Part shown: piece after piece, positions 46,263 to 54,636 of the stretch
Layout: each line of letters begins with the position of its first letter
Numbering within the stretch: the first letter of the stretch is position 1
Source: Deltaproteobacteria bacterium
GTDB taxonomy: Bacteria > Desulfobacterota > Syntrophorhabdia > Syntrophorhabdales > Syntrophorhabdaceae
DNA length: 64,000 nucleotides
Direction: 5' to 3'
NCBI GenBank assembly: GCA_029553295.1
Contig: JAKPCK010000090.1
Span: 23,351-87,350, forward strand
The notes under the pieces: model-generated
The model's input: the letters and a program-made list of their open reading frames with translations, nothing else
Databases searched by the model: none
Told to the model about the DNA's origin: nothing
Program-made: the position numbers and the translations under genes

Positions 46263-47355
46263 ATCGGGTTTTTGATAGGGGTCTAATCTCGCCTATATCC
46301 ATTATAATAAATCTTGAAGGGTCAAGCCCATTGGCTTTAATCCTCTGTTGCAGCTCTAGAACTGGATAGCCAGGGGGCTCATCCCCGAGCCAGAATGTCC
46401 CCCACTGGGTCGGGATAAAATATTTTGCACCGAGGTCAAAGAAGGCATCAATTGTCTCTTTTATGTCCATATGGGCGTAGTGCATGAACCATCTGGGGTG
46501 ATATGCAGTGGTGGGCATGAGGGCATAGTCTATGGATGGAAACATACGGCCTATCTCTCTGTATCCAATAAAATATCCGCTATCAGCGGCATAGTATATT
46601 TTTAATTTCGGTGTAGAGATCATGTAGCTTGCCCAGAGGGTTGTGTTGGTATCCTGGCCTATCCGCCTTGACCAGTGTTGTGCAGGTAGACAGACTATCC
46701 TTATATCTTTTTTCAATACAATCTCCTGCCACCAGTCCAGCTCTGTAACATATTTTTTTCCCATACCTTCTATAAACCCCTTTAGCCCCATTGGGACAAT
46801 TATCCTCGTGTTTTCAGGCAGGTCTTTGATGCTGTCCTCGTCGAAATGGTCGTAATGATTGTGGGATATGAGGACAATCAATTCTTTGGCAAGCTCCCCT
46901 ATCTGGCTCCCTGTTATGGCTGGAGGTGTCTTCCTCTTTGGTAAAAGTGCCCTTTGAGAGAATATGGGGTCGGTTAAAAAATATGCATTATCAATCCTTA
47001 TCAAAAATGTGGAATGGCCTATCCACGAAATAAAATCCCCCTGTCCATAGGATGCAATCCTGTCTTTTAGGTCCGGTATCACCTTTGGCAGAAAAACCCT
47101 CTCCTCCTCTGTATAGTCCTGTTTTCTGGATAGTTTCCACCTGAGAAATCTCCCAAAACCACCATGTTTCCTTGCTGACCACGGGTTAAAATATACCCCA
47201 TTGGCAAAATGGGGTGACCTTAGGGCATCTGGGCTCTGATTTTCTATCTCCCTTCGCCATGCTTCCTCATCGAATAAAGGCTGTTTATAGAGGCAGGATG
47301 ACAGAGCAGATATAATCAGCGAAAATACCAAAAAGGCTTTTATCAATCTCTTCAT
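46261..47355 (-). CDS. Lipoprotein metallo-beta-lactamase-fold hydrolase (UlaG/NAPE-PLD-like)
   Basis: A 364-aa protein with a lipoprotein signal (lipobox LSSC, Cys near residue 21). The MBL fold shows the zinc motif SHNHYDHFD, a further metal ligand in PAQHW, ADSGYF, and the C-terminal PTQWGTFW. The central WIGHSTFLI and TDPIF segments place it in the UlaG/N-acyl-phosphatidylethanolamine phospholipase D-like group. Substrate unknown; location is probably the periplasmic face of a membrane. It is 3 nt downstream of rsmG. Confidence 0.88.
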   Translation of the reverse strand: MKRLIKAFLVFSLIISALSSCLYKQPLFDEEAWRREIENQSPDALRSPHFANGVYFNPWSARKHGGFGRFLRWKLSRKQDYTEEERVFLPKVIPDLKDRIASYGQGDFISWIGHSTFLIRIDNAYFLTDPIFSQRALLPKRKTPPAITGSQIGELAKELIVLISHNHYDHFDEDSIKDLPENTRIIVPMGLKGFIEGMGKKYVTELDWWQEIVLKKDIRIVCLPAQHWSRRIGQDTNTTLWASYMISTPKLKIYYAADSGYFIGYREIGRMFPSIDYALMPTTAYHPRWFMHYAHMDIKETIDAFFDLGAKYFIPTQWGTFWLGDEPPGYPVLELQQRIKANGLDPSRFIIMDIGEIRPLSKTR

Positions 47356-47358
47356 GTT

Positions 47359-47982
47359 TTAGAACCCCATCTCTCTGGAATATATGAACAATCTGTAAAT
47401 CTTTTCAGAATCAGTTAGTGAATAGACAATATCCCCTACGAGATCAAATCCATTGAACTCTATGGGCTTGTCATTTTTTCCCTTTAATATTAATACCTTG
47501 CCTCCTTTTTTTAAAATATTCGCAGTTTTGCTGAGGATATCCTCAATACGTCCAAAACCCTTTGCAGTCACAATATCTACACTTATGTCTTTTATGGATT
47601 CAATCCTTTCCCTTAGTGGATGGAATCTTTCGAGGCCAAGGAGTCTCTTTATGTGCCTCTGAAAGTGTATCTTCTTTGTGTTTTTGTCCACAGAAAATAC
47701 CTCCATACCCCTGTTTATTATTGCTGTGGGTATGGATATAATACCTGCCCCAGAGCCCATGTCCAGTATGGAACTTTCTTTGTCCATAAAGGTATAAACA
47801 AAAAAGGCATCATAGAGCAACCCCTTAATCAGGGATTCAGTATCCTTAAAACCGGTGAGGTTTATGTGTTCATTCCACTTTTTAATCTCCTGGACATAGG
47901 TGCAGAGGTCTTGCAGTATGTGTCTATCGTAACATATCTCATAGGATTCAAGCCCTTTTTTTATGCTATCCTCTATGGTCAT
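47359..47982 (-). CDS. rsmG: 16S rRNA (G527-N7)-methyltransferase
   Basis: RsmG/GidB methylates G527 of 16S rRNA with SAM. The 207-aa protein has the family segment VQEIKKWNEHINLTG, the SAM motif LDMGSGAGIISIP and VTAKGFGRIEDIL. Usual length. It is divergent from the next gene with a 48-bp spacer. Confidence 0.94.
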   Translation of the reverse strand: MTIEDSIKKGLESYEICYDRHILQDLCTYVQEIKKWNEHINLTGFKDTESLIKGLLYDAFFVYTFMDKESSILDMGSGAGIISIPTAIINRGMEVFSVDKNTKKIHFQRHIKRLLGLERFHPLRERIESIKDISVDIVTAKGFGRIEDILSKTANILKKGGKVLILKGKNDKPIEFNGFDLVGDIVYSLTDSEKIYRLFIYSREMGF

Positions 47983-48018
47983 ACCCGCTAAAGGATAGCA
48001 TATTTTTTTCCATTCTGT

Positions 48019-48024
48019 TATAAT
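48019..48024 (+). promoter_or_regulatory. -10 box immediately before the BamD-LptA gene
   Basis: A perfect TATAAT ends 6 nt before the ATG at 48031, with no good -35 box. If used, transcription would start at or next to the ATG (leaderless). Confidence 0.35.
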
Positions 48025-48030
48025 GAAGAA

Positions 48031-49293
48031 ATGAAAAAAATAATCACCTTATATATCTTCATAGCCCTTTGTTTTTTGGTATCCTGTGCCTCCCAGCCAA
48101 AAAAGGTCGAAAAGCCTGCTGACCTCTATGTAGAGGGTGTAAACCTCATGAAGGCAAAGAAATACGACAAGGCAATAGAGAAATTCACTCAGATTAAAGA
48201 AAACTTTCCCTTTGACCCTATATCATTTATTGCCACTGTGAAGCTTGGGGATGTCTATTTTGAAAAAAAGGAATATGTCCTTGCTTCTAATGTCTATGAG
48301 GATTTTTTTAATGCCCACCCTGAAGATGAGAATATCCCCTATGTCCTTAATAGATTAGGGGAGTGCTATGAAAAACTATCTTTGTCCTTTGAGAGGGATC
48401 AGACATATACAATAAAGGCCATAGATAGATACACCTATCTATTAAACCGTTACCCTGCGAGCACCTATGCAAAGGATGTGGAACAGAGGCGAAAGGTCAT
48501 GATACAGAAGATTATAGACAGAGAGATTTATGTGGGAGAATTCTATTACAGGACCTTTCAATACAACGCAGCGACTACAAGGTTTGAAACCTTTTTAAAA
48601 AAATACCCTGATGCCACTGGCACAGACAAGGCATTATACTACCTATCCCTCTCATACAGACAACTGGGTAATCAAAATAAAAGCGATTACTACATGGAAC
48701 AGCTAAGGACAAGATACCCGGACAGCAGGTTTTTAAGATCAGGGATAAAAAGACAACGCAAAAGTCTTCAGATGGCACAACTGGATCTACCCACCTATAC
48801 CACAGATTTTAAGAGAACAAGGACCGATATAAACCTTAAAGCAGATATGGTTGTAGCACAGAAAACAGCATCAGTCGATGAAAAGATCGGTTTTTTCGAT
48901 AAAAAGCAGCCTGTTGATATTGTGTCAGATACCATGGAGGGTCTTGAAAAGGAAAAATATATAATCTTTAAGGGCAATGTGGTGGCAAGGCAGGGTGACC
49001 TCTATATATTCTGTGATTCCATAGATGCATATATGGATGAGGCTACAAATGAGATAGAGAGGGCCCATGCAAAGGGTAATGTAAAGATAGTCAAAAAAGA
49101 CCGCACATCAACATGTTCCGAAGCGATCTTTGACAATAAAAAAGGGGAGATTACCCTTAAAGGCAATGTAACAGTCTATTCTGGCCAGGATAAACTAACA
49201 GGCGATGTAATCAGATATTTCCTCAATGAAGACAGGGTAGTAGTAGAAGGGGAAAAGGATAAAAAGGCAAGGATCAAGGTAACCCCTAAATGA
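48031..49293 (+). CDS. Lipoprotein fusion of BamD-type TPR domain and LptA/OstA domain
   Basis: A 420-aa protein with a lipobox (LVSC, Cys near residue 19) for the outer membrane. Residues about 30-250 contain TPR-like repeats (NLMKAKKYDKAIEKFTQI; FETFLKKYPDATGTDKALY; MEQLRTRYPDSRF) typical of BamD, the Bam complex lipoprotein. After a linker, residues about 295-415 form an LptA/OstA beta-jellyroll (VDIVSDTMEGLEKEKYIIF; VVARQGDLYIFCD; GNVKIVKKDRTSTCSEA), the lipopolysaccharide-bridge fold. One frame, no break. This would join OMP assembly and LPS transport modules in one protein. Confidence 0.85.
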   Translation: MKKIITLYIFIALCFLVSCASQPKKVEKPADLYVEGVNLMKAKKYDKAIEKFTQIKENFPFDPISFIATVKLGDVYFEKKEYVLASNVYEDFFNAHPEDENIPYVLNRLGECYEKLSLSFERDQTYTIKAIDRYTYLLNRYPASTYAKDVEQRRKVMIQKIIDREIYVGEFYYRTFQYNAATTRFETFLKKYPDATGTDKALYYLSLSYRQLGNQNKSDYYMEQLRTRYPDSRFLRSGIKRQRKSLQMAQLDLPTYTTDFKRTRTDINLKADMVVAQKTASVDEKIGFFDKKQPVDIVSDTMEGLEKEKYIIFKGNVVARQGDLYIFCDSIDAYMDEATNEIERAHAKGNVKIVKKDRTSTCSEAIFDNKKGEITLKGNVTVYSGQDKLTGDVIRYFLNEDRVVVEGEKDKKARIKVTPK

Positions 49294-49325
49294 GACCCTC
49301 GTATCTCAATAACCAGACCACAAAA

Positions 49326-49346
49326 AATAGACTATAAACTATAGAC
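49326..49346. repeat. Three TATAGAC-type heptamers
   Basis: AATAGAC, TATAAAC, TATAGAC in tandem, the same family as at 12458 in inverse orientation, in the spacer after the BamD-LptA gene. Confidence 0.65.
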
Positions 49347-49432
49347 TGAAGGATACAGACTTATAAAAAACAAATACCACCCCTCCTTTGTCATGGGGAT
49401 ATGATATAGTGTGATAGGCCTTAATCCATGGT

Positions 49433-49446
49433 CGATTTACGATTTA
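49433..49446. repeat. Two CGATTTA heptamers
   Basis: CGATTTA twice in tandem followed by TGGTTTT. A second 7-bp unit type in the same spacer as the TATAGAC array. Confidence 0.5.
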
Positions 49447-49488
49447 TGGTTTTTAAGGGGGAGGTGGCCATAGCAAGACCTTCAGGTA

Positions 49489-49914
49489 TCAATCAATCTT
49501 TAAAAACGGTATCTCCTGGTCCTTTATATAGACAAGGGCCTGACAGGCAGCTATAAGACCTTCATCATCCTTAACCGTTATATAATAAGAGGCAGTCTTT
49601 CTTGTTCTGTTTATCTCCTTTGACTCAGCCCTCAGCATAGCACCCTTTTTGGCAGGTTTCATGTAGGTTATATTCATATTGAGGGCCACAGAGACCCTGT
49701 CATGGCTGTTGGAGGATATCTCAAAGGCCTCGTCAATGAGAGAGAATAAAGCACCACCGTGGGTGTTGTTATAGATGTTATCCTTATCATCGGTGTATCT
49801 CATCTCGCACAGGGCATATCCCTCATCTACATCTAAAAGCCTTATCCCCAGAAGCCTTGCAAAAGGCTCCTCCTCTACTTTTTTAAAATACAACTCCTTC
49901 TTTTTCTGCTCCAT
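49489..49914 (-). CDS. PaaI-type hotdog thioesterase
   Basis: A 141-aa single hotdog domain with NTHGGALFSLIDEAFEI, the active-site helix of the PaaI/YbgC-like acyl-CoA thioesterases, and MNITYMKPAKKG. It would hydrolyse aromatic or short acyl-CoA esters, freeing CoA, which fits the acid-degrading genes elsewhere. It follows trxA by 13 nt on the same strand. Confidence 0.88.
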   Translation of the reverse strand: MEQKKKELYFKKVEEEPFARLLGIRLLDVDEGYALCEMRYTDDKDNIYNNTHGGALFSLIDEAFEISSNSHDRVSVALNMNITYMKPAKKGAMLRAESKEINRTRKTASYYITVKDDEGLIAACQALVYIKDQEIPFLKID

Positions 49915-49927
49915 GCTTATATGACCA

Positions 49928-50251
49928 TTATAAGACCTTTTTAAGGAGGCCCTCTACAGCGCTTTTTGGCTGTGCACCTATAATCCTGTCTACAACCTCA
50001 CCTTTATTAAAGAGTATAAGTGTTGGTATGCCCCTGATACCGTATTTGGCCGGTGTTGTAGGGTTTTCGTCTACATTGAGCTTTAATATCTTTACCTTAC
50101 CTTCATACTGGCCTGCTATATCGTCAACCACAGGCCCCATAGCCTGACATGGCCCGCACCAGGACGCCCAGAAATCAACAAGGACTGGTATATCAGATTC
50201 CAGGACTGCACTGGTAAACTCACTATCACTTACTGGTTTTGCCTTGCTCAT
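49928..50251 (-). CDS. trxA: Thioredoxin
   Basis: A 107-aa thioredoxin with active site WASWCGPCQ near residues 28-36, the buried Asp in VDFWASW, cis-Pro in GIRGIPTLILF, and standard length. The ATG follows AGGAGG. Confidence 0.97.
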   Translation of the reverse strand: MSKAKPVSDSEFTSAVLESDIPVLVDFWASWCGPCQAMGPVVDDIAGQYEGKVKILKLNVDENPTTPAKYGIRGIPTLILFNKGEVVDRIIGAQPKSAVEGLLKKVL

Positions 50252-50287
50252 AACAACCTCCTGTTTGATTTAATAGTTCATTCCTTA

Positions 50288-50316
50288 TTTTTAAGTATTT
50301 TTTCGGATTTTGTCAA
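50288..50316 (-). promoter_or_regulatory. Promoter of trxA
   Basis: Minus-strand TTGACA (50311-50316) and TAAAAA (50288-50293), 17 bp apart, back to back with the polX promoter. Confidence 0.6.
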
Positions 50317-50327
50317 CCCAGTTGCTG

Positions 50328-50356
50328 TTGACATTTTATCCTACATTGTAAATAAT
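50328..50356 (+). promoter_or_regulatory. Promoter of polX
   Basis: TTGACA (50328-50333) and AATAAT (50351-50356) at 17-bp spacing. The start of transcription would fall at about 50363, the A of the polX ATG; no Shine-Dalgarno is present. Confidence 0.6.
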
Positions 50357-50362
50357 AGCTAA

Positions 50363-52090
50363 ATGGAGCAGAAAAATATATCCCAAATCCTTGAAGAGAT
50401 AGGCACACTTCTGGAGATCAAGGGGGAAAACCCCTTTAAATCCAAGGCATATTATAATGCAGCCAGGACCATATCGGGTCTCGATGACCTTGATGGGATA
50501 ATCAGGGAAAAAGGGCTGAGGAAGATAAAGGGTATAGGCGATGCCATAGCCAGTAAGATTGAGGAATATATATCTACAGGAAGGATCGAGTATCTTGAAA
50601 ACCTGAGAAAAGAGATTCCCCCAAGGCTCATTGAGCTTCTCCAGATACCTAATCTCGGACCTAAAAAAATAAAGGTTCTCTATGATACACTGGGGATAAC
50701 GAATATAGGCGAACTGGAGTATGCATGCAGGGAAAACAGGCTCATTACACTGCCCAGCTTCGGGGAAAAGACCCAGGAAAAGATTCTTAAAGGCATTGAA
50801 TTTCTCAAAAAGCACAAGGATGAACATCTCCTGGGAGAGATATACCCCCAGGCAGAATCCATAAGAGAGAAATTCCTCAAGATAGTATCTCCATCAGATA
50901 TGGAGATATGCGGTAGCATAAGAAGGAGAAAAGAGGTAGTCAAGGATATAGATATCCTTGTTACAGGGAAAGACCATGAATCTATTACAAATTTTTTCAT
51001 AGCCCTCCCTGAGATAGAAGAGGTCTTATTAAAAGGCGATACAAAGACATCGTGCAGGCTGAAATCAGGGATAGAGGTAGATTTAAGGGTTGTAGAAAAG
51101 ACCTCTTTTCCATATGCAGTTATGTATTTTACAGGCAGCAAGGAACATAATGTGCGACTGAGGGGCATATCAAAGGCAAAAGGATTCAAACTCAATGAAT
51201 ACGGTCTTTTTGAGGGAGAGCAACTCATAAGATGCATCTCTGAAGAGGAGATTTATAACATACTCGGGCTTCAATACATCCCACCTGAGTTGAGGGAGGA
51301 TTATGGGGAGGTGGAGGCAGCTACAGAGGGCAGACTGCCTGAGCTTATAGAGATGGGGGACATAAAAGGCATATTTCACATCCATTCAGAGTTCAGCGAC
51401 GGCATAGATTCCATAGAAAGGCTTGCTGATAGGGCAAAAAAGATGGGTATGTCCTATATAGGCATATCAGACCACAGCAAAAGTGCATACTACGCAGGCG
51501 GTCTGAAGACAGAAGATATATTAAGACAGTGGGATATGATTGATAGGCTCAACAGAAGGCGTCAAGATTTCCATATCTTTAAAGGGATAGAGAGCGATAT
51601 ACTCCCTGATGGCAGTCTCGATTATGATGAAGATATATTAAAAGGCTTTGATTTTGTCATTGCATCCGTCCATTCAGGCTTCAATATGAAACAGGAGGAT
51701 ATGGAGAAAAGGATAATAAGGGCCATTGAGAATCCATATACAACCATGCTCGGCCACCTAACAGGCAGACTTCTCCTTTCAAGGGATGGGTACCCGGTAG
51801 ATGTAAAAAAGATTATAGAGGCATGTTCAGAAAAAGGTGTTGTTATCGAGCTTAATGCAAGCCCATACAGGCTTGACATAGACTGGCGATACCTCAAATA
51901 CGCCAGGGAGAGGGGTGTCCTCATATCCATTAATCCTGATGCCCACTCAGCAGATGGGTTCTACGATATATTCTATGGGGTTGGCATAGCAAGGAAGGGC
52001 TGGCAGGAAAAGAAAGATATATTGAATGCAAGAGACTTAAATGGTATAAAAGATACTCTCAATAACCTGAAGAGAAAAAAAGGCATATAG
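50363..52090 (+). CDS. polX: DNA polymerase X family with PHP domain
   Basis: A 575-aa bacterial PolX. The N-terminal 8-kDa-like and helix-hairpin-helix region (KIKGIGDAIASKIEEY; IPNLGPKKIKVLY) is followed by the nucleotidyltransferase palm GSIRRRKEVVKDIDILV with DxD, third Asp in GIEVDLRVV, and a C-terminal PHP phosphoesterase domain (FHIHSEFSDG, GISDHSKSAYY, NPDAHS). It fills gaps in base-excision repair and has 3'-5' exonuclease activity in studied members. Next to nth, another repair gene, overlapping by 1 nt. Confidence 0.96.
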   Translation: MEQKNISQILEEIGTLLEIKGENPFKSKAYYNAARTISGLDDLDGIIREKGLRKIKGIGDAIASKIEEYISTGRIEYLENLRKEIPPRLIELLQIPNLGPKKIKVLYDTLGITNIGELEYACRENRLITLPSFGEKTQEKILKGIEFLKKHKDEHLLGEIYPQAESIREKFLKIVSPSDMEICGSIRRRKEVVKDIDILVTGKDHESITNFFIALPEIEEVLLKGDTKTSCRLKSGIEVDLRVVEKTSFPYAVMYFTGSKEHNVRLRGISKAKGFKLNEYGLFEGEQLIRCISEEEIYNILGLQYIPPELREDYGEVEAATEGRLPELIEMGDIKGIFHIHSEFSDGIDSIERLADRAKKMGMSYIGISDHSKSAYYAGGLKTEDILRQWDMIDRLNRRRQDFHIFKGIESDILPDGSLDYDEDILKGFDFVIASVHSGFNMKQEDMEKRIIRAIENPYTTMLGHLTGRLLLSRDGYPVDVKKIIEACSEKGVVIELNASPYRLDIDWRYLKYARERGVLISINPDAHSADGFYDIFYGVGIARKGWQEKKDILNARDLNGIKDTLNNLKRKKGI

Positions 52091-52728
52091 TGGAAAAGGA
52101 TATAGATTCCATACTAAAAAAGCTAAGAGAGATGCATGGAAAGGCAAGGATTGAACTTGTCTATTCTAATCCCCTTGAGCTAACAATAAGCACAATACTA
52201 TCTGCCCAGTGCACAGACGAGAGGGTTAATAAACTTACCAAAACACTGTTCAAAAAATATAAAACCATTGATGATTATCTGAATATACCCGTGGAGGAAC
52301 TGGAAGAGGATATAAAACCAACAGGTTTTTACAGAAACAAGGCAAAGGCGATAAAGAATGTGGTCAGGGAGATAAAGGAGAGGTTCAAAGGCCAGGTACC
52401 CGATGATATAGATACCTTTTCCACTATCAAGGGCATAGGCAGGAAGTCAGCAAACCTCATAGTAGGGGTTGCCTTTGGGAAGCCTGCCATAATAGTGGAT
52501 ACCCATGTAATAAGGCTTAGCAACAGGATAGGATTGACAAAAAATAAAGACCCTGAAAAGATAGAACAAGACTTAAGGCGTGATGTAGATGAAAAATACT
52601 ATACTGAGCTTTCGCTTCTTTTGACACTCCATGGTCGATACATCTGCAAGGCAAAAAAGCCGGGGTGTGAAAACTGCCTTCTACAGAATGATTGTGATTA
52701 CTACAGAGGAGGAAAAGATGGTCTTTGA
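52090..52728 (+). CDS. nth: Endonuclease III
   Basis: A 212-aa DNA glycosylase/AP lyase for oxidised pyrimidines. The HhH motif with catalytic Lys (KGIGRKSANLIV), the catalytic Asp in VDTHVIRLSNR and the 4Fe-4S site C-x6-C-x2-C-x5-C (from CKAKKPGC) are intact. GTG start shares a base with the polX TAG. Confidence 0.97.
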   Translation: MEKDIDSILKKLREMHGKARIELVYSNPLELTISTILSAQCTDERVNKLTKTLFKKYKTIDDYLNIPVEELEEDIKPTGFYRNKAKAIKNVVREIKERFKGQVPDDIDTFSTIKGIGRKSANLIVGVAFGKPAIIVDTHVIRLSNRIGLTKNKDPEKIEQDLRRDVDEKYYTELSLLLTLHGRYICKAKKPGCENCLLQNDCDYYRGGKDGL

Positions 52729-54610
52729 AAAGGAAAGACTTAATGAATCAGAGATAAAGAGGCTTCAAGAATTATCAAGACTTGCAAAAGGCGATATTTT
52801 AACCATGACTACCCTTGCAGGTTCTGGTCATCCTGGCGGATCTATATCATCGCTGGATATATATCTTGTCCTTTTTTCATTTGCAGGGTTAAAAAATGAG
52901 CCAAAAGACAGGATTGTTATAAGCCATGGGCATACATCCCCCGGCGTATACTCTGCCCTTGCAAGGCTTGGATACCTCCCTGTAGATGAGGTAATAGCCT
53001 TTTTCAGAAAAGGGGGTAGCCCCTTTGAGGGCCATGTGGTAAAAGGCATACCCTTTATTGGCTGGTCTACAGGCAATCTTGGACAGGGTTTATCTGCAGG
53101 TTGTGGTTTTGCCTTGGAATCAAAGATTCACAAGAGGGATAACCATATCTATGTCCCCATGGGCGACGGGGAACAGCAAAAAGGTCAGATTGGAGAGGCA
53201 AGGAGGTTTGCAAGAAAATACAGACTTAAAAATATAACAGTGATAGTTGACTACAACCATCTCCAGATAAGCGGTAGCATTTACAATGTCATGCCCCAGA
53301 ATATAGCAGAGAACTACCTCTCAGACGGATGGGATGTCCTTGAGATAAACGGACACGACTATAACGAGATATATCTGGCCTTAAAAAAGGCCAGAGAGGG
53401 CAATAACCCCACATGTATACTGGCAAGGACAGTCATGGGAAAAGGTATCCCCTTTATGGAGAATAAAGAGAAATACCATGGAAGCCCCCTGAATAATGAT
53501 GAATATAAAGAGGCCATGTCTATCCTGGGCATAGAGAATAGACTGGATTTTTATAGAGAGATGAGAAAGGGGAGATGGACATGGTCTTTGAACAGCAGCG
53601 ATAACAGAAACCCTTCTTTTGATACAGGGAAACCCAGGCAATACACTAAAGAAGACAAACTCGACAACAGAACAGCATTCGGTATTGCCCTTAAGGATAT
53701 AGCAGATATAAATATACCCAGAGGCAGGCCTGTCTGCGTATTTGACTGTGACTTATCAGGCTCTGTAAAGACTGTTGATTTTGCAAAGTCACACCCGGAT
53801 TATTTCTTCCAGGGTGGTATACAGGAACACAACACAGCCACCATAGCCGGGGCACTCTCTACTACTGATATACTCACTTTTTTTGCAGACTTCGGGGTAT
53901 TCGGTATAGACGAGACATACAATCAGCAGAGATTAAATGACATAAATAAATCAAACCTGAAGCTCATCTTGACCCATGTGGGACTTGATGTAGGCCCTGA
54001 CGGTAAGACTCATCAGTGTATAGATTATATAGGGCTTTCAAGGAGTCTATTTAACTTTAAGACTATAGTCCCATGCGACCCCAATCAGACAGACAGGGCA
54101 GTAAGGTATGTGGCAAGGACCAAAGGAAACTTTATAGTCGCTACAGGCAGAAACAGATGGCCTGTAATAACAAAGACAGATGGCAGCCCCTTTTTTGGAG
54201 ATGACTATGTCTTTGAATATGGAAAGATGGACATAATGGCAGAAGGCAACAGTCTTGCCATTATTACATATGGGGGTATGCTTATCAGGGCACTGGAGAT
54301 AAGGGAGAGGCTCATAAAAGCAGGGCTGGAGGCTACTATAGTAAATATGGCATCTGTAAATGAGGTGGATGAGGCTGTGATGAAAGTGCTATTATCCATA
54401 CCAGTTATCATCACCTATGAGGACCATAATGTGAAAACAGGCATAGCACCTGTTATATCTGGCTATCTATTAAAAGAGGGTTATAGGGGTAGGTTTCAAT
54501 CTTTTGGGGTTAAATACTATGGTGCATCCGGGGAGACAGAGGAGGCGTATACAATAGAAGGCCTTGATATAGATACAATGAATAAGAAAATTATGAATTT
54601 ACTTATTTAA
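52718..54610 (+). CDS. tkt: Transketolase, full-length
   Basis: A 630-aa TPP enzyme with both halves fused. The N-terminal half has GSGHPGGSIS and the TPP motif GDGEQQKGQIGEARRF ending in DYNHLQISG; the C-terminal pyrimidine domain has the catalytic Glu in GGIQEHNTATIAGAL. ATG 52718 is chosen for its GGAGG; the longer in-frame start lies deep in nth. It supplies pentoses in the non-oxidative pentose phosphate route. The coding ends overlap by 11 nt with nth. Confidence 0.9.
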   Translation: MVFEKERLNESEIKRLQELSRLAKGDILTMTTLAGSGHPGGSISSLDIYLVLFSFAGLKNEPKDRIVISHGHTSPGVYSALARLGYLPVDEVIAFFRKGGSPFEGHVVKGIPFIGWSTGNLGQGLSAGCGFALESKIHKRDNHIYVPMGDGEQQKGQIGEARRFARKYRLKNITVIVDYNHLQISGSIYNVMPQNIAENYLSDGWDVLEINGHDYNEIYLALKKAREGNNPTCILARTVMGKGIPFMENKEKYHGSPLNNDEYKEAMSILGIENRLDFYREMRKGRWTWSLNSSDNRNPSFDTGKPRQYTKEDKLDNRTAFGIALKDIADINIPRGRPVCVFDCDLSGSVKTVDFAKSHPDYFFQGGIQEHNTATIAGALSTTDILTFFADFGVFGIDETYNQQRLNDINKSNLKLILTHVGLDVGPDGKTHQCIDYIGLSRSLFNFKTIVPCDPNQTDRAVRYVARTKGNFIVATGRNRWPVITKTDGSPFFGDDYVFEYGKMDIMAEGNSLAIITYGGMLIRALEIRERLIKAGLEATIVNMASVNEVDEAVMKVLLSIPVIITYEDHNVKTGIAPVISGYLLKEGYRGRFQSFGVKYYGASGETEEAYTIEGLDIDTMNKKIMNLLI

Positions 54611-54636
54611 AATAATTTTATGGAAATTTAATTATT

